NCBI GenBank assembly: GCA_900095835.1
Contig: LT608321.1
Location: 1,227,084 to 1,291,083 of the forward strand
DNA length: 64,000 nucleotides
Source of the DNA: Ihuprevotella massiliensis
Lineage (GTDB): Bacteria; Bacteroidota; Bacteroidia; Bacteroidales; Bacteroidaceae
Reading direction: 5' to 3'
The notes beneath the pieces are model-generated. The model made no database searches. It saw only the letters and a list, made by a program, of their open reading frames with translations, and was not told where the DNA came from. Numbering within the stretch: position 1 is the stretch's first letter; every line of letters starts with the position of its first letter. Positions 44,650-53,604 of this stretch are shown here, piece by piece. A program made the translations under genes and the position numbers.

Positions 44650-45617
44650 CCTACTCTATAGCCATTCGCACATTGGGGACTGGTGGAGAAAAATATCGCA
44701 TACTCCTAGAAAGTATCAACACACAAACCCTTGCTCCCGAACGAGTGGTGGTATATATTGCTGAAGGATACGACATCCCCAACTACAGAATAGGCAAAGA
44801 AGAATATGTAGTTGTCCCCAAGGGAATGGCTAAGCAGCGCATACTTCCTTATCAAGAAATCTCTAGCGATTGTATACTACTCTTAGATGATGATGTAAGG
44901 TTAGGAGAAAATGCAGCTGAAAATCTCGTGCAAACACTTTCAGAACAAGAAGCAGACTGTGTAGGGGCTGACACCTTTCGCAATCAAGACATGAGTTGGG
45001 TGCAAAAAATGAAGGCATTCCTCTTAGGTGGAGTCTACCCTAACTGGAACGACAACTATGCCTTTCGAGTACTCTCTACGGGTGCCTTCTCTTATAATAA
45101 CCATCCACGGCCTACTTTTTATATTTCTGATAGCTGTGCTGGACCTGCAGCTATGTGGAAAAGAGAGACTTTTCTCAAATTGCACCTAGAAGATGAGTTG
45201 TGGTTAGACGACCTAGGTTTTTCCTATGGAGACGACCTTGTAGAGTTTTACAAACTGGTGGTCAATGGATACAAATTAGGTATTCACTATGGCGTAGACA
45301 TCGAACACATGGATGGCAAGACTTCAAGTGCTCGCTATAAACAACAATCCAATCGCTTGCAACTCCGCACGAAGGCACAGTTTATCATCTGGTGGAGATG
45401 CTTCTGGCAAACGAATCGCTTTGCCAAGGGGGCTATGCTCTTGCGATTCTCTCTCAAGATGACGTATCAATTTCTTCTCATACTGCTGGCTACTCCTTTC
45501 TTGAGAAGGTGGGATTTTCCTGCGCAGGTGATAAAAGGACTGAGAGAGGGCTGGCAATTCGTACATTCTCCAGAGTTTGTTGTTCTTCGTCCCTATCAGT
45601 TCAAGAAACCTTCATAG
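44631..45617 (+). CDS. Family 2 glycosyltransferase
   Basis: 328 residues from the ATG at 44631, overlapping the previous gene by 19 bp. YSIAIRTLGTGGEKYRILLE is the donor-binding strand, CILLLDDDVRLGENAA the DXD region, and GADTFRNQDMSWVQKMKAFL leads into a membrane-leaning middle part. LLRFSLKMTYQFLLILLATP near the C-terminus is hydrophobic. It is another repeat-unit glycosyltransferase with unknown sugar. Confidence 0.82.
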   Translation: MEKSPLTYSIAIRTLGTGGEKYRILLESINTQTLAPERVVVYIAEGYDIPNYRIGKEEYVVVPKGMAKQRILPYQEISSDCILLLDDDVRLGENAAENLVQTLSEQEADCVGADTFRNQDMSWVQKMKAFLLGGVYPNWNDNYAFRVLSTGAFSYNNHPRPTFYISDSCAGPAAMWKRETFLKLHLEDELWLDDLGFSYGDDLVEFYKLVVNGYKLGIHYGVDIEHMDGKTSSARYKQQSNRLQLRTKAQFIIWWRCFWQTNRFAKGAMLLRFSLKMTYQFLLILLATPFLRRWDFPAQVIKGLREGWQFVHSPEFVVLRPYQFKKPS

Positions 45618-45642
45618 CTATAACTCCAAAAATCGCGTCAAT

Positions 45643-46731
45643 ATGCCGTCACAACTAAAAGTACTTCACGTGATAACCTCTCTTCGCACCGGTGGTGCGG
45701 AGCGTCTCATGGTGGATTTACTCCCTAGATTACGAGAACGAGGGTTGGTAGTGGAACTGGCGGTACTGGATGGAACACAGACCGACTTCTATTCTGCTTT
45801 AGAGGCGCTAGGAATTCCGATTCACGCGCTAGGCATGAGTGTCAGAGCGATGCATTCTCCTTGCTGTATTCCTGCTTTGCGCCGTTTGATGCGTCAGTTT
45901 GATGTTATCCATACCCACAATACTCCTTGCCAATTTTTTGTGGCAATCGCTAGTGTGGGAATGAAACAAGCCCCCAAACTGGTCACAACGGAGCACAACA
46001 CAACAAACACCAGAAGAAATATCCCTTGGCTTCGAAGGCTTGATAGCTGGATGTACAGCCGATACGCTGAAATCATAGGCGTGAGTCAAAGCACCACTCA
46101 AGCTTTAATAGACTACCTCCCACAACTACCTCACTGCCTGACCATCAACAACGGTATTGTGGTTACTAAATTTCAAGAAGCCTTCCCAGCAAACGATATA
46201 ATAGAACAATATAGCCAATATAAACGCTTGGTGATGGCAGCTGCATTCCGCGCACAAAAGGACCACGAAACAGTTATTCGTGCGCTACATCTGCTTCCCA
46301 ACAACTATCACCTCCTTCTCGCAGGAGATGGGGAACGCAGAACGATGGTCGAAGACTTCGTAGAGAAAGAGCTACTCTCACAGCGTGTCCATTTCCTTGG
46401 CAATCGCAAAGATGTGGATGCAGTGCTTAAGGCTGCAAACATTGTTGTGATGTCAAGTAGATATGAGGGGCTCTCTCTCTCATCATTAGAAGGTTTAGCT
46501 TCTGGTCGCCCAGTTGTGGCAAGTGATGTGCCAGGATTGCGGGAAATTGTGGGTGATGCAGGGCTACTCTTTCCGCAAGGAGATGCACAAGCGCTAGCCA
46601 AAACTATCCTAGATTTGGAAGAAAATGCAACCCTCCGCCAACAGACCATTGAGAAGGGCTTACAACGCGCTCGACAATACGACATCTCCACGATGATCGA
46701 GGCGTATTGGCAAGTGTATCAAAATTTATAA
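45643..46731 (+). CDS. Family 4 (GT-B) glycosyltransferase
   Basis: 362 residues from the ATG at 45643. LKVLHVITSLRTGGAERLMV is the classic N-terminal GT4 motif. NGIVVTKF, AAFRAQKDHETVIRAL, LLAGDGERR, VHFLGNRKDVDAVLKAANIV and SRYEGLSLSSLEGLASGRPV give the C-terminal donor domain. It is expected to add a sugar during repeat-unit synthesis. It is 10 bp before the next GT4 gene. Confidence 0.92.
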   Translation: MPSQLKVLHVITSLRTGGAERLMVDLLPRLRERGLVVELAVLDGTQTDFYSALEALGIPIHALGMSVRAMHSPCCIPALRRLMRQFDVIHTHNTPCQFFVAIASVGMKQAPKLVTTEHNTTNTRRNIPWLRRLDSWMYSRYAEIIGVSQSTTQALIDYLPQLPHCLTINNGIVVTKFQEAFPANDIIEQYSQYKRLVMAAAFRAQKDHETVIRALHLLPNNYHLLLAGDGERRTMVEDFVEKELLSQRVHFLGNRKDVDAVLKAANIVVMSSRYEGLSLSSLEGLASGRPVVASDVPGLREIVGDAGLLFPQGDAQALAKTILDLEENATLRQQTIEKGLQRARQYDISTMIEAYWQVYQNL

Positions 46732-46741
46732 GGCAAGATTC

Positions 46742-47968
46742 ATGAAGAAAATCATCCGCATTTCCACCGTTCCCATTTCGCTCAACGTCTTCTGTAGAGG
46801 GCTGTTGTGCGATTTGTCGCACGACTATGAGATTGTGGCTGTATCTTCGCCTGGTGAGGATCTCGACGAACTAGCTGCACGAGAAAATGTGCGTGCCATA
46901 GCAGTACCTATGCGTCGCCACATCGCACCCTTCCACGATCTATGGGCGCTGTGGCAACTATTCTGGCTCTTTCGACGAGAACAGCCAGATATGGTGCACA
47001 GCATCACTCCCAAAGCTGGTCTGTTGGCAATGATAGCTGCAATGTTGGCTAGAGTTCCGGTGCGGCTTCACACTTTCACGGGTCTCATCTGGCCCACTGC
47101 CAAGGGACTGAAACGAAAGATTCTTATAGCAATGGACAAGTTGCTCTGCTCTTGTGCCACACATCTCAACGCTGAAGGGGAAGGGGTCGCCAATGATTTG
47201 CAAGCACAAGGCATCACCCACAAACCGCTCAAGATATTGGGTAAGGGGAATGTGAGAGGCATTGACTTCAACTATTATCACCCCTCCACAGAAGTCAATG
47301 AGGCAGCAAAGGGACTGCGAGAGAAATTGGCCCTCTCCTCCGACACCTTTCTTTTTCTCTTTGTGGGAAGAATCGTTCGGGACAAGGGAATCGCTGAATT
47401 GCTGGAGGCTTTCAAAGTTGTTTCCGAGAGTTTAGGGAAAAACTTCAATGTTTCGGAGAAGCACTCGGAGAATCTTTCAAAAACCTCCGCGAATTTCGCA
47501 AGTGGTGTGGAGGGTTTCTCCAAAATAGCATTGCTTCTAGTGGGAAACAAAGAAAGTCACCTCGATCCACTTCCCACAGCCACGGAACAACTCATTCAAA
47601 CATTACCCAATGTCTATCTACTGCCACATCACACGGATGTTCGTCCGATGTATGCAGCAGCACAGGCTCTGGTGTTTCCAAGCTATCGTGAGGGATTTCC
47701 CAATGTAGTGCTTGAGGCAGGGGCGTTTTCTCTACCTAGCATCGTCACCGACATCAATGGTTCGCGAGAGATCATTACTCATGGAAAGAATGGTTTCATC
47801 GTTCCGCCCCACGATAGTGTCGCTCTTGCTCGAGCCATGATGGAGATGTGGACTTCTCCTCACCGAAAGACAATGGGTGTTGCGGCACTGCACCATGTGC
47901 AGGAACATTTTGCACAACCCTTGGTGTGGAAAAATCTCAAGTGTTACTATCAACAACTGCTATCATGA
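46742..47968 (+). CDS. Family 4 glycosyltransferase with an in-frame 21-bp repeat insertion
   Basis: 408 residues. KKIIRISTVPISLNVFCRGL, VHSITPKAGLLAMIAAML and PVRLHTFTGLIWPTAKG are typical of PglA/WcaJ-neighbour type GT4 enzymes; FLFVGRIVRDKGIAELLEAF and SYREGFPNVVLEAGAFSLPS give the donor domain. Between LLEAFKVV and IALLLVGNKE, where relatives have only a few residues, there is a stretch of about 35 residues (about 227-261) made of seven-residue units such as SENLSKT, SANFASG and VEGFSKI. It matches the dispersed 21-bp DNA repeat at 47420-47524. The loop lies on the surface side of the donor domain, so activity may survive (inference). Confidence 0.88.
   Translation: MKKIIRISTVPISLNVFCRGLLCDLSHDYEIVAVSSPGEDLDELAARENVRAIAVPMRRHIAPFHDLWALWQLFWLFRREQPDMVHSITPKAGLLAMIAAMLARVPVRLHTFTGLIWPTAKGLKRKILIAMDKLLCSCATHLNAEGEGVANDLQAQGITHKPLKILGKGNVRGIDFNYYHPSTEVNEAAKGLREKLALSSDTFLFLFVGRIVRDKGIAELLEAFKVVSESLGKNFNVSEKHSENLSKTSANFASGVEGFSKIALLLVGNKESHLDPLPTATEQLIQTLPNVYLLPHHTDVRPMYAAAQALVFPSYREGFPNVVLEAGAFSLPSIVTDINGSREIITHGKNGFIVPPHDSVALARAMMEMWTSPHRKTMGVAALHHVQEHFAQPLVWKNLKCYYQQLLS
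47420..47524 (+). repeat. Five diverged 21-bp repeat units inside a coding gene
   Basis: Units start at 47420, 47441, 47462, 47483 and 47504. The third (CACTCGGAGAATCTTTCAAA) and fifth (GGTGTGGAGGGTTTCTCCAA) are closest to the intergenic units at 4343 and 4364. Because 21 is a multiple of three, the frame is kept and each unit adds seven residues. Confidence 0.6.
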
Positions 47969-48048
47969 CTGGTATCCTACTCTTCATCAAGCACCACTTC
48001 CACTGGATTTGGCACATAATCGAAGAGAACAAGATAAACTCCCTATAA
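47965..48048 (+). CDS. Possible 27-residue peptide or gene remnant
   Basis: An ATG overlapping the stop of the GT4 gene (ATGA overlap) opens 27 codons: MTGILLFIKHHFHWIWHIIE and then ENKINSL. I do not recognise it. The coupling to the upstream gene and its place before the aminotransferase, where related loci often have a sugar transferase and an acyltransferase, suggest the 5' stub of a lost gene. The rest of the gap to 48181 shows no coding sequence. Confidence 0.3.
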   Translation: MTGILLFIKHHFHWIWHIIEENKINSL

Positions 48049-48181
48049 CAAATCTAGATAAAACAGTAAATCGGTTCACACTACAACGAAGTTATCTTTT
48101 CGGATAAGGTAAAAATCAATCTCAAATACTTGCACCATCGCTCCTACTAGGGAGATAAAGCATTATCATCCAAACTGTATT

Positions 48182-49354
48182 ATGAAAGCTCCTATCTATC
48201 TGTGCCTCGCCCACATGGGAGGTGGAGAACAACGCTATATTCAAGAAGCCTTCGACACCAATTGGGTCGTGCCTCTTGGACCCAATGTCAATGGTTTTGA
48301 AGAAGACCTAGAACACTTCCTACAACAAGGCAGTGCTTCAACTCCTGCTGTTCATGTTTGTGCGCTATCAGCAGGCACCGCAGCGCTACATCTTGCCATG
48401 GTGCTCTTAGACATTAAAGCTGGAGACGAAGTGATTTGTCAAAGTTTCACATTTGCAGCTTCTGCTAATCCAATCACCTACCAGGGTGCAACACCAATCT
48501 TCGTCGACAGCGAAGCAGACACTTGGAATATGTCGCCTCAACTGCTTCGCGAAGCTATCGAGGATCGCATGGCAAAAACCGGTAAGAAACCCAAAGCCAT
48601 CGTAGTGGTGCACCTTTATGGTATGCCTGCTAAGATGGAAGAAATCATGGAAATAGCCACACACTACGACATCCCCATTGTGGAAGATGCAGCAGAAGCC
48701 CTTGGTTCTTCCTACAAGGGTCAACGCTGTGGCACATTCGGTGAATATGGTATCCTAAGTTTCAACGGTAATAAGATGATTACCACTGGAGGTGGAGGCG
48801 CTATTGTCTGCAAAACTACGGAGGAGAAGCAGCGCGCACTTTTCTTTGCGACGCAAGCCCGCGAAAACTATCCTTATTACCAACACGAACACATCGGATT
48901 TAATTATCGTCTGAGCAACATCAGCGCTGGTATTGGTCGCGGACAAATGGAAGTGCTCGACCAGCATATCGAACATCACCAGCATCTTGCTAATCTCTAT
49001 GCAAAAGCCTTTGCAGACCATCCTTACGTCACCCTACATACCAATCCCGACACCGCTTCTTCCAGCAACTATTGGTTGAATACCATCACGCTTTCGGAGG
49101 ACGCTCCCTGCTCCACCGACGTTTTGCGTGAAGCACTTGCAGAAGAAAAAATCGAGAGCCGTCCGTTGTGGAAACCTATGCATCTCCAACCTGTGTTTAA
49201 AAATGCGCCTGCTTATGTGAATGGAGTCAGTGAGGATTTGTTCAAGCGCGGATTATGTCTCCCTAGCGGTCCTTGGGTCACAGAAGAAGATTTGCAACGC
49301 ATTGTGGACATCTGCAGGTCAACTCTTGAAAAAGAAGCACATCTCAAAAAATAA
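48182..49354 (+). CDS. DegT/DnrJ/EryC1/StrS sugar aminotransferase
   Basis: 390 residues, PLP-dependent fold type I. LSAGTAALHLAM binds the PLP phosphate, VEDAAEALGSSYKGQRCGTF holds the PLP-ring Asp, and SFNGNKMITTGGGG has the Schiff-base lysine (Lys198). NYRLSNISAGIGRGQMEVLD is typical of PglE/PseC-like enzymes that aminate a 4-keto sugar nucleotide. With the CapD-like 4,6-dehydratase next to it, it should make a UDP-4-amino-4,6-dideoxy sugar (such as the bacillosamine precursor) for the repeat unit; that pathway is inference. Confidence 0.92.
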   Translation: MKAPIYLCLAHMGGGEQRYIQEAFDTNWVVPLGPNVNGFEEDLEHFLQQGSASTPAVHVCALSAGTAALHLAMVLLDIKAGDEVICQSFTFAASANPITYQGATPIFVDSEADTWNMSPQLLREAIEDRMAKTGKKPKAIVVVHLYGMPAKMEEIMEIATHYDIPIVEDAAEALGSSYKGQRCGTFGEYGILSFNGNKMITTGGGGAIVCKTTEEKQRALFFATQARENYPYYQHEHIGFNYRLSNISAGIGRGQMEVLDQHIEHHQHLANLYAKAFADHPYVTLHTNPDTASSSNYWLNTITLSEDAPCSTDVLREALAEEKIESRPLWKPMHLQPVFKNAPAYVNGVSEDLFKRGLCLPSGPWVTEEDLQRIVDICRSTLEKEAHLKK

Positions 49355-49421
49355 AGTAGACATAAGGAATCAAACATCTTCAGAGTTCTTACAGCTTGAA
49401 AGATGCATTTGTTGAGAATTC

Positions 49422-49438
49422 GCAACGATTATCGTTGC
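49422..49438 (+). terminator. Weak terminator-like hairpin after the aminotransferase gene
   Basis: GCAACGAT and ATCGTTGC form a small hairpin followed by TTTATTG. It is short but sits just upstream of a new -7 box. Confidence 0.35.
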
Positions 49439-49457
49439 TTTATTGAAATATAAATCT

Positions 49458-49465
49458 TATTTTTG
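49458..49465 (+). promoter_or_regulatory. -7 box (TATTTTTG) upstream of the CapD-like gene
   Basis: TATTTTTG matches the consensus; the leader to the ATG at 49566 would be about 95 nt. It suggests that the last two genes of the locus can be expressed separately. Confidence 0.45.
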
Positions 49466-49565
49466 CAAATATATCAAGATATTAAACACAAAAAACAGCA
49501 GTTTCCTGCATCAAGCACTATTATAAGCACAATTTCCCCAAAGGGATAAACATATTCCAAGGCTA

Positions 49566-51146
49566 ATGCTGAACAAATTCATTCGTTGGTATCTTTCTTA
49601 CGATGCACTCCCCTATTGGTATTTACTAATAGCCGATTGCGTCCTCATCCTCTTGGCAGGAATTGCTGCCTTCTATGCTAACCACAGCTTGGAAGGGGTA
49701 AGTGTATTGCCTGTTTTGCTCACTTTGATGGCCTATCTACCTGCCTATCTTGTCGGATTTCGTGTTTTCCGCACCTATCTAGCTCCCGCCCGTCGAGTGA
49801 TGCCTAAGGATGTGCTTCGCATCAGTGGAGCTCTGTTATTGGGCTTTGCCATCATCATGTTCCTACGCATCAATTTTCACACCGATTCGATAGGACAAAC
49901 GATAAGATCGCGCGATTTGTTGTTACAGTGCTTGCTATCCATGGTGCTCATGATATGCTTACGCATCATGGTTCGCATCAACTTTGAGGGTTATGTAAAG
50001 CGCAACCACCTCACTGGTCTCTATGGATTGTCCAATAGCAACCTGCTTGATATCGAACTATCCTCCTTGTTACCACGCAAAGAGATAGAGGTGGACATGG
50101 ACGCTATCCGCACCAAGATGCAAGGAAAGCACATTCTGGTCACAGGCGCTGCAGGAAGTATCGGCAAAGAACTCGTTCGTCTATTAGCACAATTCTCTCC
50201 TAAGAGTTTGTTGCTTTTAGATATGGCAGAGACTCCTTTGCATGATGTGCGTGTGATGATGCAACGAGAATTTTCCAACATTCCTTGTAAAACTGTGGTC
50301 TGCAATATCTGCCACCATCATCGATTGGAGGAATTTTTCAAACATAATCATCCCGAAATCATCTTTCATGCCGCAGCTTACAAACATGTGCCGATGATGG
50401 AGGACAATCCCACGGAGAGTGTACTCAATAACATCGATGGAACCATCAAACTCGCCAACCTTGCCGTAAAATATGGCGTACAAACTTTTGTGATGGTGAG
50501 CACAGATAAGGCTGTCAATCCCACTAATATTATGGGATGTTCCAAACGTGTCTGCGAGATTTATTGCCAAAGTCTCCACAACTCCCCACGTAATACTGCA
50601 GGTTGCAATTTTGTAACCACCCGTTTTGGTAATGTATTGGGTTCAAATGGATCTGTTGTCCCAGCCTTCCGCGAGCAAATTCGCAATGGCGGCCCAGTCT
50701 ATGTGACACACCCTGATATTGTCCGCTTCTTTATGCTCATTTCCGAAGCTTGCAAGTTGGTGTTACAAGCTGCCACGATTGGAAAAGGAGGGCATATCTA
50801 TGTCTTTGACATGGGCCACTCCGTCAAAATCAACCAGCTAGCTAAACGTATGATTAAGCTTAGCGGAAAATCCGATATCAAAATCATTTACACCGGACTA
50901 CGCCCAGGAGAGAAACTCTATGAAGAGGTGCTCAATGACGAAGAACAGGTGCTTCCCACCAGCCACGAGCGCATCAAAATAGCAAAAGTGCGCGAGTATA
51001 ACTTCGACAAAGTAGAACAAGACATTCTCTCGCTTATAGAAATAGCGAAGTCTTACGACGCTGCAAAGACCGTAAAGACCCTCAAGTCAATTGTGCCAGA
51101 ATACGTTCCTCAGAATCCTGAGTATAAAAATCTTTGCCAATCCTAA
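49566..51146 (+). CDS. CapD/FlaA1-like nucleotide-sugar 4,6-dehydratase, short form
   Basis: 526 residues. Four N-terminal membrane segments (about 19-37, 47-68, 90-101, 117-137) are followed directly by the catalytic short-chain dehydrogenase domain: VTGAAGSIGKELVRLL (about 192-207), FHAAAYKHVPMMEDNP, VSTDKAVNPTNIMGCSKR with the MxxxK form of the active site, and TRFGNVLGSNGSV. Full-size family members (about 640 residues) have an extra Rossmann (CoA-binding-like) domain between the membrane part and this domain; here only about 35 residues (GYVKRNHLTGLYGLSNSN and following) remain. It should convert UDP-GlcNAc to a 4-keto-6-deoxy sugar for the adjacent aminotransferase. Confidence 0.9.
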   Translation: MLNKFIRWYLSYDALPYWYLLIADCVLILLAGIAAFYANHSLEGVSVLPVLLTLMAYLPAYLVGFRVFRTYLAPARRVMPKDVLRISGALLLGFAIIMFLRINFHTDSIGQTIRSRDLLLQCLLSMVLMICLRIMVRINFEGYVKRNHLTGLYGLSNSNLLDIELSSLLPRKEIEVDMDAIRTKMQGKHILVTGAAGSIGKELVRLLAQFSPKSLLLLDMAETPLHDVRVMMQREFSNIPCKTVVCNICHHHRLEEFFKHNHPEIIFHAAAYKHVPMMEDNPTESVLNNIDGTIKLANLAVKYGVQTFVMVSTDKAVNPTNIMGCSKRVCEIYCQSLHNSPRNTAGCNFVTTRFGNVLGSNGSVVPAFREQIRNGGPVYVTHPDIVRFFMLISEACKLVLQAATIGKGGHIYVFDMGHSVKINQLAKRMIKLSGKSDIKIIYTGLRPGEKLYEEVLNDEEQVLPTSHERIKIAKVREYNFDKVEQDILSLIEIAKSYDAAKTVKTLKSIVPEYVPQNPEYKNLCQS

Positions 51147-51178
51147 TCATCTCTGCAACAACTCTATATCTTATCAAA

Positions 51179-52990
51179 ATGAAATACACGCTTTCTACCT
51201 TTGTATTATTAGCTGTAGCCTTCTGCAGCTCTACTGCAATGGCACAAACTGACGATTACAAAAACTACCAAGAAGTGCGCCGCGACACCATTGAAAACGT
51301 GTCCACCACCACACGTGTGGTTATCGACTCAGTCTCTACTCCCAAACAAATCATGACCAATGGCATACTCGACAATTGGTTTCTCTTTGCCACTGGTGGT
51401 GCACACAGCTTTTGGGGAGATCATTCCAAACTCGGCAACTTCTCTGGTACTCTTTCTCCAGATTTCAGCTTAGGTATCGGTAAATGGATAACCCCCGGTT
51501 TCGGTTTCAAGGCAGAATTCATCCGCAGCTCCTCTCGTGGATATGCCCTCCCAGGCTATGGTTATCTAGTCGGTGATGTGCTCACCAACGACAAAGGAGA
51601 GAAATATCAAAAGATGAAGACCAATTGGTGGGACTTCAGCATCAACAGCGTCTTCAATCTCTCACGCATGATTGCAGGTTATGAGGGAATCAACAGTAGC
51701 CAACTCATGAATCAGTTTTGGCTCAACTTAGGTCTCGGCGCCGTGCATCACATGAATGCAGGAGGTAACAACAATGAATGGAGCGCTCATGCAGAATTCC
51801 AATACAGCCATTTCTTCAATAAAAAGAAGAATGTCTCTCTTGACTTCAAAGCAAGAGCCCTCATCTATCAAACAAATTTTGACCTCGAATACGGCCAACG
51901 CGACTATAGCGCAAAGAAAATCGATGCCAATCTTGGACTTGCAGTAGGATTCACCTATTATCTTGGAGGAACTAAGCGCAATGCTTGGCACACAACCGGT
52001 CAAACCATTTATAAGACCGACTATCGCGAACGTAGAATAGAGATTGTGAAGGTGCCAGAAGGCATGAATCCTGTCAATTACAGCACACTGACCTTCTATG
52101 TCTTCTATCCTAACAACTATTCGGGGCGCAATGACGCTCCTCTTGTGCCCACTTCCTCAGTAAATGCCATCGACTATCTGGCAGGCGGTATCTACACGCA
52201 GAAGAAGTTTGCCGACAATGCTGCGGTCAACGCTCGTCTCAATCGCAATGCCAACACCAACGGTCTGGCATTTGTAGACCTTCCCACCGAACCTGCTAAC
52301 CGCAACTTCGCCATCAACTATGTGCCCCGTGGTTATGAACTCTCTGCGAAGCCCCTCTCACTCAGCCTCCAGCCTGATGAAATGGTGAGCTATCAACGCC
52401 ACGCAGGCTATTTCTATGCCCCTATCTTCGATGGCAACAATGTGTGGCAATACCGCATCGACAATGAAGCCTGGAAGCAACGTCTAGCAAGCGAGGAAAA
52501 TTACAAAGAAACCAACTCCTATCAGCTCAATGCTCATGCAGGTCTCGGCACTGTACGTCAATATCTTAAAGTGGAAAATGGCGATGAATTAGTGAGCTTT
52601 GCAGATATCTATGCAGCCATGATGAGCAACGAAGGATATATTGCTCAATATACCGATGCAGCCACTGTAGCACGAATCAAGAACATCCTCGAGAAGGGAA
52701 CTATCACCATGATTCAAGCGGAAGGTCTCGCCACTAGCCAAGACAATTCCTACGGGGTCGATGCAGCACAAGTGGGCATGCAACGCAACAATGCCTTGTC
52801 TCACAATCGCGCTAACACCGTTATTGCGTGGTTGAAGGGCAAAGATCGCTTGCAACAAGTGGCATCTCAGATTTTCCTCGTGAACAATCTCGATGGCACC
52901 ATCCGCAACGTACAAGACCATAGCACTCGTAGCCTCAACGCAAAACTTAACCGTTGTGTTAAAGTGCGCATCCATTACATGCTCAAGTAA
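51179..52990 (+). CDS. Outer-membrane protein with degenerate OmpA-like C-terminus
   Basis: 603 residues from the ATG at 51179. A signal peptide (MKYTLSTFVLLAVAFCSSTA, cut near AMAQ) precedes a region of alternating beta strands (about 55-280; FSLGIGKWITPGFGFKAEFI, LNLGLGAVHHMNAGG) that fits a small outer-membrane barrel. The C-terminal part (about 540-600) has NNALSHNRANTVIAWLKG, which resembles the OmpA NxxLSxxRAxxV motif but lacks the full peptidoglycan-binding set. It may help fix the polysaccharide or the envelope. It is 32 bp after the CapD-like gene and ends at a strong terminator. Confidence 0.65.
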   Translation: MKYTLSTFVLLAVAFCSSTAMAQTDDYKNYQEVRRDTIENVSTTTRVVIDSVSTPKQIMTNGILDNWFLFATGGAHSFWGDHSKLGNFSGTLSPDFSLGIGKWITPGFGFKAEFIRSSSRGYALPGYGYLVGDVLTNDKGEKYQKMKTNWWDFSINSVFNLSRMIAGYEGINSSQLMNQFWLNLGLGAVHHMNAGGNNNEWSAHAEFQYSHFFNKKKNVSLDFKARALIYQTNFDLEYGQRDYSAKKIDANLGLAVGFTYYLGGTKRNAWHTTGQTIYKTDYRERRIEIVKVPEGMNPVNYSTLTFYVFYPNNYSGRNDAPLVPTSSVNAIDYLAGGIYTQKKFADNAAVNARLNRNANTNGLAFVDLPTEPANRNFAINYVPRGYELSAKPLSLSLQPDEMVSYQRHAGYFYAPIFDGNNVWQYRIDNEAWKQRLASEENYKETNSYQLNAHAGLGTVRQYLKVENGDELVSFADIYAAMMSNEGYIAQYTDAATVARIKNILEKGTITMIQAEGLATSQDNSYGVDAAQVGMQRNNALSHNRANTVIAWLKGKDRLQQVASQIFLVNNLDGTIRNVQDHSTRSLNAKLNRCVKVRIHYMLK

Positions 52991-53022
52991 GTAGTTCCTT
53001 TCCGCTTCAGAGCTCCCCATTC

Positions 53023-53058
53023 AAGAGCAACATTCTAGCAAGAGTGTTGCTCTTTTTT
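53023..53058 (+). terminator. Terminator at the end of the polysaccharide locus
   Basis: AAGAGCAACA pairs with TGTTGCTCTT around a 12-nt loop, followed by a T run. Confidence 0.85.
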
Positions 53059-53103
53059 ATGTAAAAATTGAGGTAGACACAAGCTCGTTTCCGCCAAATT
53101 CAT

Positions 53104-53111
53104 TACCTTTG
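53104..53111 (+). promoter_or_regulatory. -7 box (TACCTTTG) of the YbjQ-like gene
   Basis: TACCTTTG matches the consensus; expected leader to the ATG at 53168 is about 50 nt. Confidence 0.6.
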
Positions 53112-53167
53112 CAATAGGAGTACACCTCCAATCCTAATTTTTAATCATTACTTAAACTCTAGATTCC

Positions 53168-53485
53168 ATGCTCATCACAACCACTTATCAAGTAGATGGT
53201 CAGCCCATTCGCCAATACCTTGGGGTCATCAGCGCTGAAACAATCATTGGTGCCAACTTTTTCAAAGATATTTTGGCTAACCTCACCGACTTCTTCGGAG
53301 GACGCTCTAACACCTACGAAAAGGTGCTCCGCGAAGGCAAAGAAACGGTGATTCGCGAACTCGAACAACAAGCAGCTCGCATGGGAGCGAATGCCATCGT
53401 TGGTGTTGATATTGACTACAACACCGTAGGTGCTAACGGATCCATGCTCATGGTGGTCGCCACAGGTACTGCTGTTGTGCTCTAG
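53168..53485 (+). CDS. YbjQ/UPF0145 family protein
   Basis: 105 residues, the normal length of the family. GVISAETIIGANFFKDILAN, TYEKVLREGKETVIRELEQQ and MGANAIVGVDIDYNTVGANG are the family's conserved blocks. Members form pentamers and are described as putative heavy-metal-binding proteins, but the biological role is not settled. It is monocistronic by its own promoter and a following hairpin. Confidence 0.9.
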   Translation: MLITTTYQVDGQPIRQYLGVISAETIIGANFFKDILANLTDFFGGRSNTYEKVLREGKETVIRELEQQAARMGANAIVGVDIDYNTVGANGSMLMVVATGTAVVL

Positions 53486-53515
53486 GCTCCACCCTTTTCT
53501 CCCTTCTTCCCCATT

Positions 53516-53537
53516 GCTGCACCTTCTGATGTGCAGC
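53516..53537 (+). terminator. Hairpin after the YbjQ-like gene
   Basis: GCTGCAC pairs with GTGCAGC around an 8-nt loop, followed by TTCAATCGTTCTTCTTT. Moderate terminator. Confidence 0.5.
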
Positions 53538-53604
53538 TTCAATCGTTCTTCTTTGTAAATTTCCAGCTTGTTTGGAGATTTATAAAGAAGAACATGATGA
53601 TTTT

